Part shown: positions 62,910 to 64,000 of the stretch, one piece after another
How the letters are laid out: the number at the start of each line of letters is the position of its first letter
How positions within the stretch are numbered: position 1 is the stretch's first letter
NCBI GenBank assembly: GCA_977006965.1
Contig: OZ345361.1
Coordinates: forward strand, 2,914,001 to 2,978,000
From: Phymatolithon calcareum
Lineage: Eukaryota; Rhodophyta; Florideophyceae; Hapalidiales
DNA length: 64,000 nucleotides
Direction of reading: 5' to 3'
Notes under the pieces: model-generated
What the model was told of the DNA's origin: nothing
Databases searched by the model: none
Seen by the model: the letters and a program-made list of their open reading frames with translations, nothing else
Translations under genes and position numbers: made by a program

Positions 62910-63372
62910 CCAGTACTCGTGCTCCTCCGATTTGCCCGTTGTGCTGGGCTACCTGGGTGGTATTTATCGCATTCTGTGCAACGGTCAGCGCGATCATTAG
63001 TTTCCACAAATTGGAGAATAGTGCGGTACGAGCACGACGGTGGGTGAGCCCAGCCATGCATGGATGCAGTCATCTAAAATAGAATTTCTGGCACAGGGCA
63101 TACACAATCCGGTATAGACTAGGTGGGAATTGCCCAGTTCTACTGTAATTACATCGGGCAGGCACGGGCACGGGCATGTGCGGTATAGACCGAGCCTGAT
63201 CTGGGAACTGAACATTTTCTTGGGGGCTGCCGAAAAATGCGAAGGCCGCAGTAGGGGAAAGTTATACGGGGAAGGAAAGCAAGTCGATTGTCATATCGTT
63301 TTTCTCAAGCGTACATGTGTGGTCTGCATGATGCGTGGACGGCTATGCGAAAGGCATCATAAAAATATGTGA

Positions 63373-64000
63373 GGCCCGGTCTATACGCGAACAAATCTGT
63401 TCATGTTCGCTAATTCGTATCATAGCATAAAACTTGTCGTCTTACAATTGGCTGTCGTGAACTTCGAGACGGCGCATTTGAACATTTCAACGGCGCATTT
63501 GAACAGATTTGGAGACCTCCGAAGTTGCGGGAAAGAGGTTAACTTTGCTTGTCTGCTCGAGTTGCCCGCCATTTTACTAATTGGCGCGAAATTAGAACCT
63601 CGCTCCACCTTGAAATTGCGCTTCGAAGATTGTACTGTGCTAGTGCTCGTCATAGCAGCATCCGCTTGGCGCCGCACAGTACAGCATGGCGCACAAGAAG
63701 ACAACAAGTACACCGCGGAATGCAGCGCTTGTTCTGATCGTAGTGACTCTCACCGCTGTTGCTGGTCTGGACTTTGCTGCCGAACGGTGGGCACAGGGGA
63801 TGCAGTCATGATGAAATGATTTTTTTTGGCGCGAGTTTTCAGCCCGTCGGTGGCTGATATGTGGGGTATGCCTCACCTTGGTGGTGATGCGATGGCCTGC
63901 TAGAATTACTTCGTCTGAGTTTGGATGTGAAGTTGAAAGGAAGTAGACGAGGTAATACTGGGGCACAATACTTCCCGCTTGGAATTGGCGGGAATGCTGG
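63373..64000 (+). mobile_element. Left part of a third, related Harbinger-type element (cut by window end)
   Basis: GGCCCGGTCTATACGCG at 63373-63389 shares the CGGTCTATAC core of the two Harbinger copies. As in those, words GGTTAACTTTG and TTGGCGCGAA follow. A short frame (MAHKKTTSTPRN, then AALVLIVVTLTAVAGLDFAA, from about 63686) ends at a TGA, echoing the hydrophobic transposase N-terminus. The rest lies outside the window, so the assignment is tentative. Confidence 0.45.

Larger units (their letters stand above)
62376..63199 (+). mobile_element. Internally deleted Harbinger copy
   Basis: Perfect 20-bp inverted ends TCAGGCTCGGTCTATACCGC (62376-62395, and reverse complement 63180-63199). 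The interior is nearly identical to the full copy from its terminus to the first part of the transposase gene. It then jumps to sequence matching about 51072-51420 of the full copy (GTCGCATTGCGAGCCCCTGT). About 2.9 kb is missing. Non-autonomous; it may be mobilised by the full element's proteins. Confidence 0.88.

Overview
The window looks like nuclear DNA of a eukaryotic alga, most likely a red alga of the Chondrus type. The reasons are the host genes (an LTV1-type ribosome factor, a TrmO-type tRNA methyltransferase), genes with no intron or a single short GT-AG intron (50-112 bp), a heavy load of DNA transposons, and an NLR-like NB-ARC/WD40 gene. The organism is an inference; no marker here settles it.

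Layout. 0-10 kb: a TA-flanked MITE, an intact two-exon gene of an unknown family with a second broken copy nearby, and two decayed DDE_4/Harbinger-type transposase copies. 10.5-18.4 kb: one long NB-ARC/WD40 gene with at least 13 near-identical WD repeats. It is split by two hAT-superfamily insertions, each with 8-bp target duplications and inverted ends, and it also carries two stops and a frameshift. 18.4-20.8 kb: an unclassified DNA transposon next to a remnant of a sister copy. 23.6-36.5 kb: the host-gene island (small coiled-coil ORF, TrmO, a 174-aa protein, LTV1, a Cys-rich small protein and a pseudogene relative, a low-complexity protein, a Nudix-like/APH kinase fusion).

38.6-60 kb holds the most unusual structure. 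A three-gene cassette (A, 624 aa; B, about 1,400 aa; C, 363 aa) is followed by a second diverged cassette in mirror orientation: A> <B C> [Harbinger] <C' B'> <A'. All six reading frames are intact and conserved to their C-termini, while I see no similarity in the DNA between them. B has features of a CACTA/EnSpm/Plavaka-like DDE transposase (WDGF, GDTPA, CCHLC). A and C match nothing I recognise and may be its accessory factors. At the symmetry centre lies a complete PIF/Harbinger element (transposase plus a second ORF). A near-identical internally deleted copy lies at 62.4-63.2 kb, and the start of a third related element runs off the window. The two Harbinger copies share a long hairpin between the terminus and the transposase gene, with a compensatory base-pair change.

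Host genes and transposons do not form an evident joint pathway. The window reads as a gene-poor, transposon-rich tract with a small housekeeping island.
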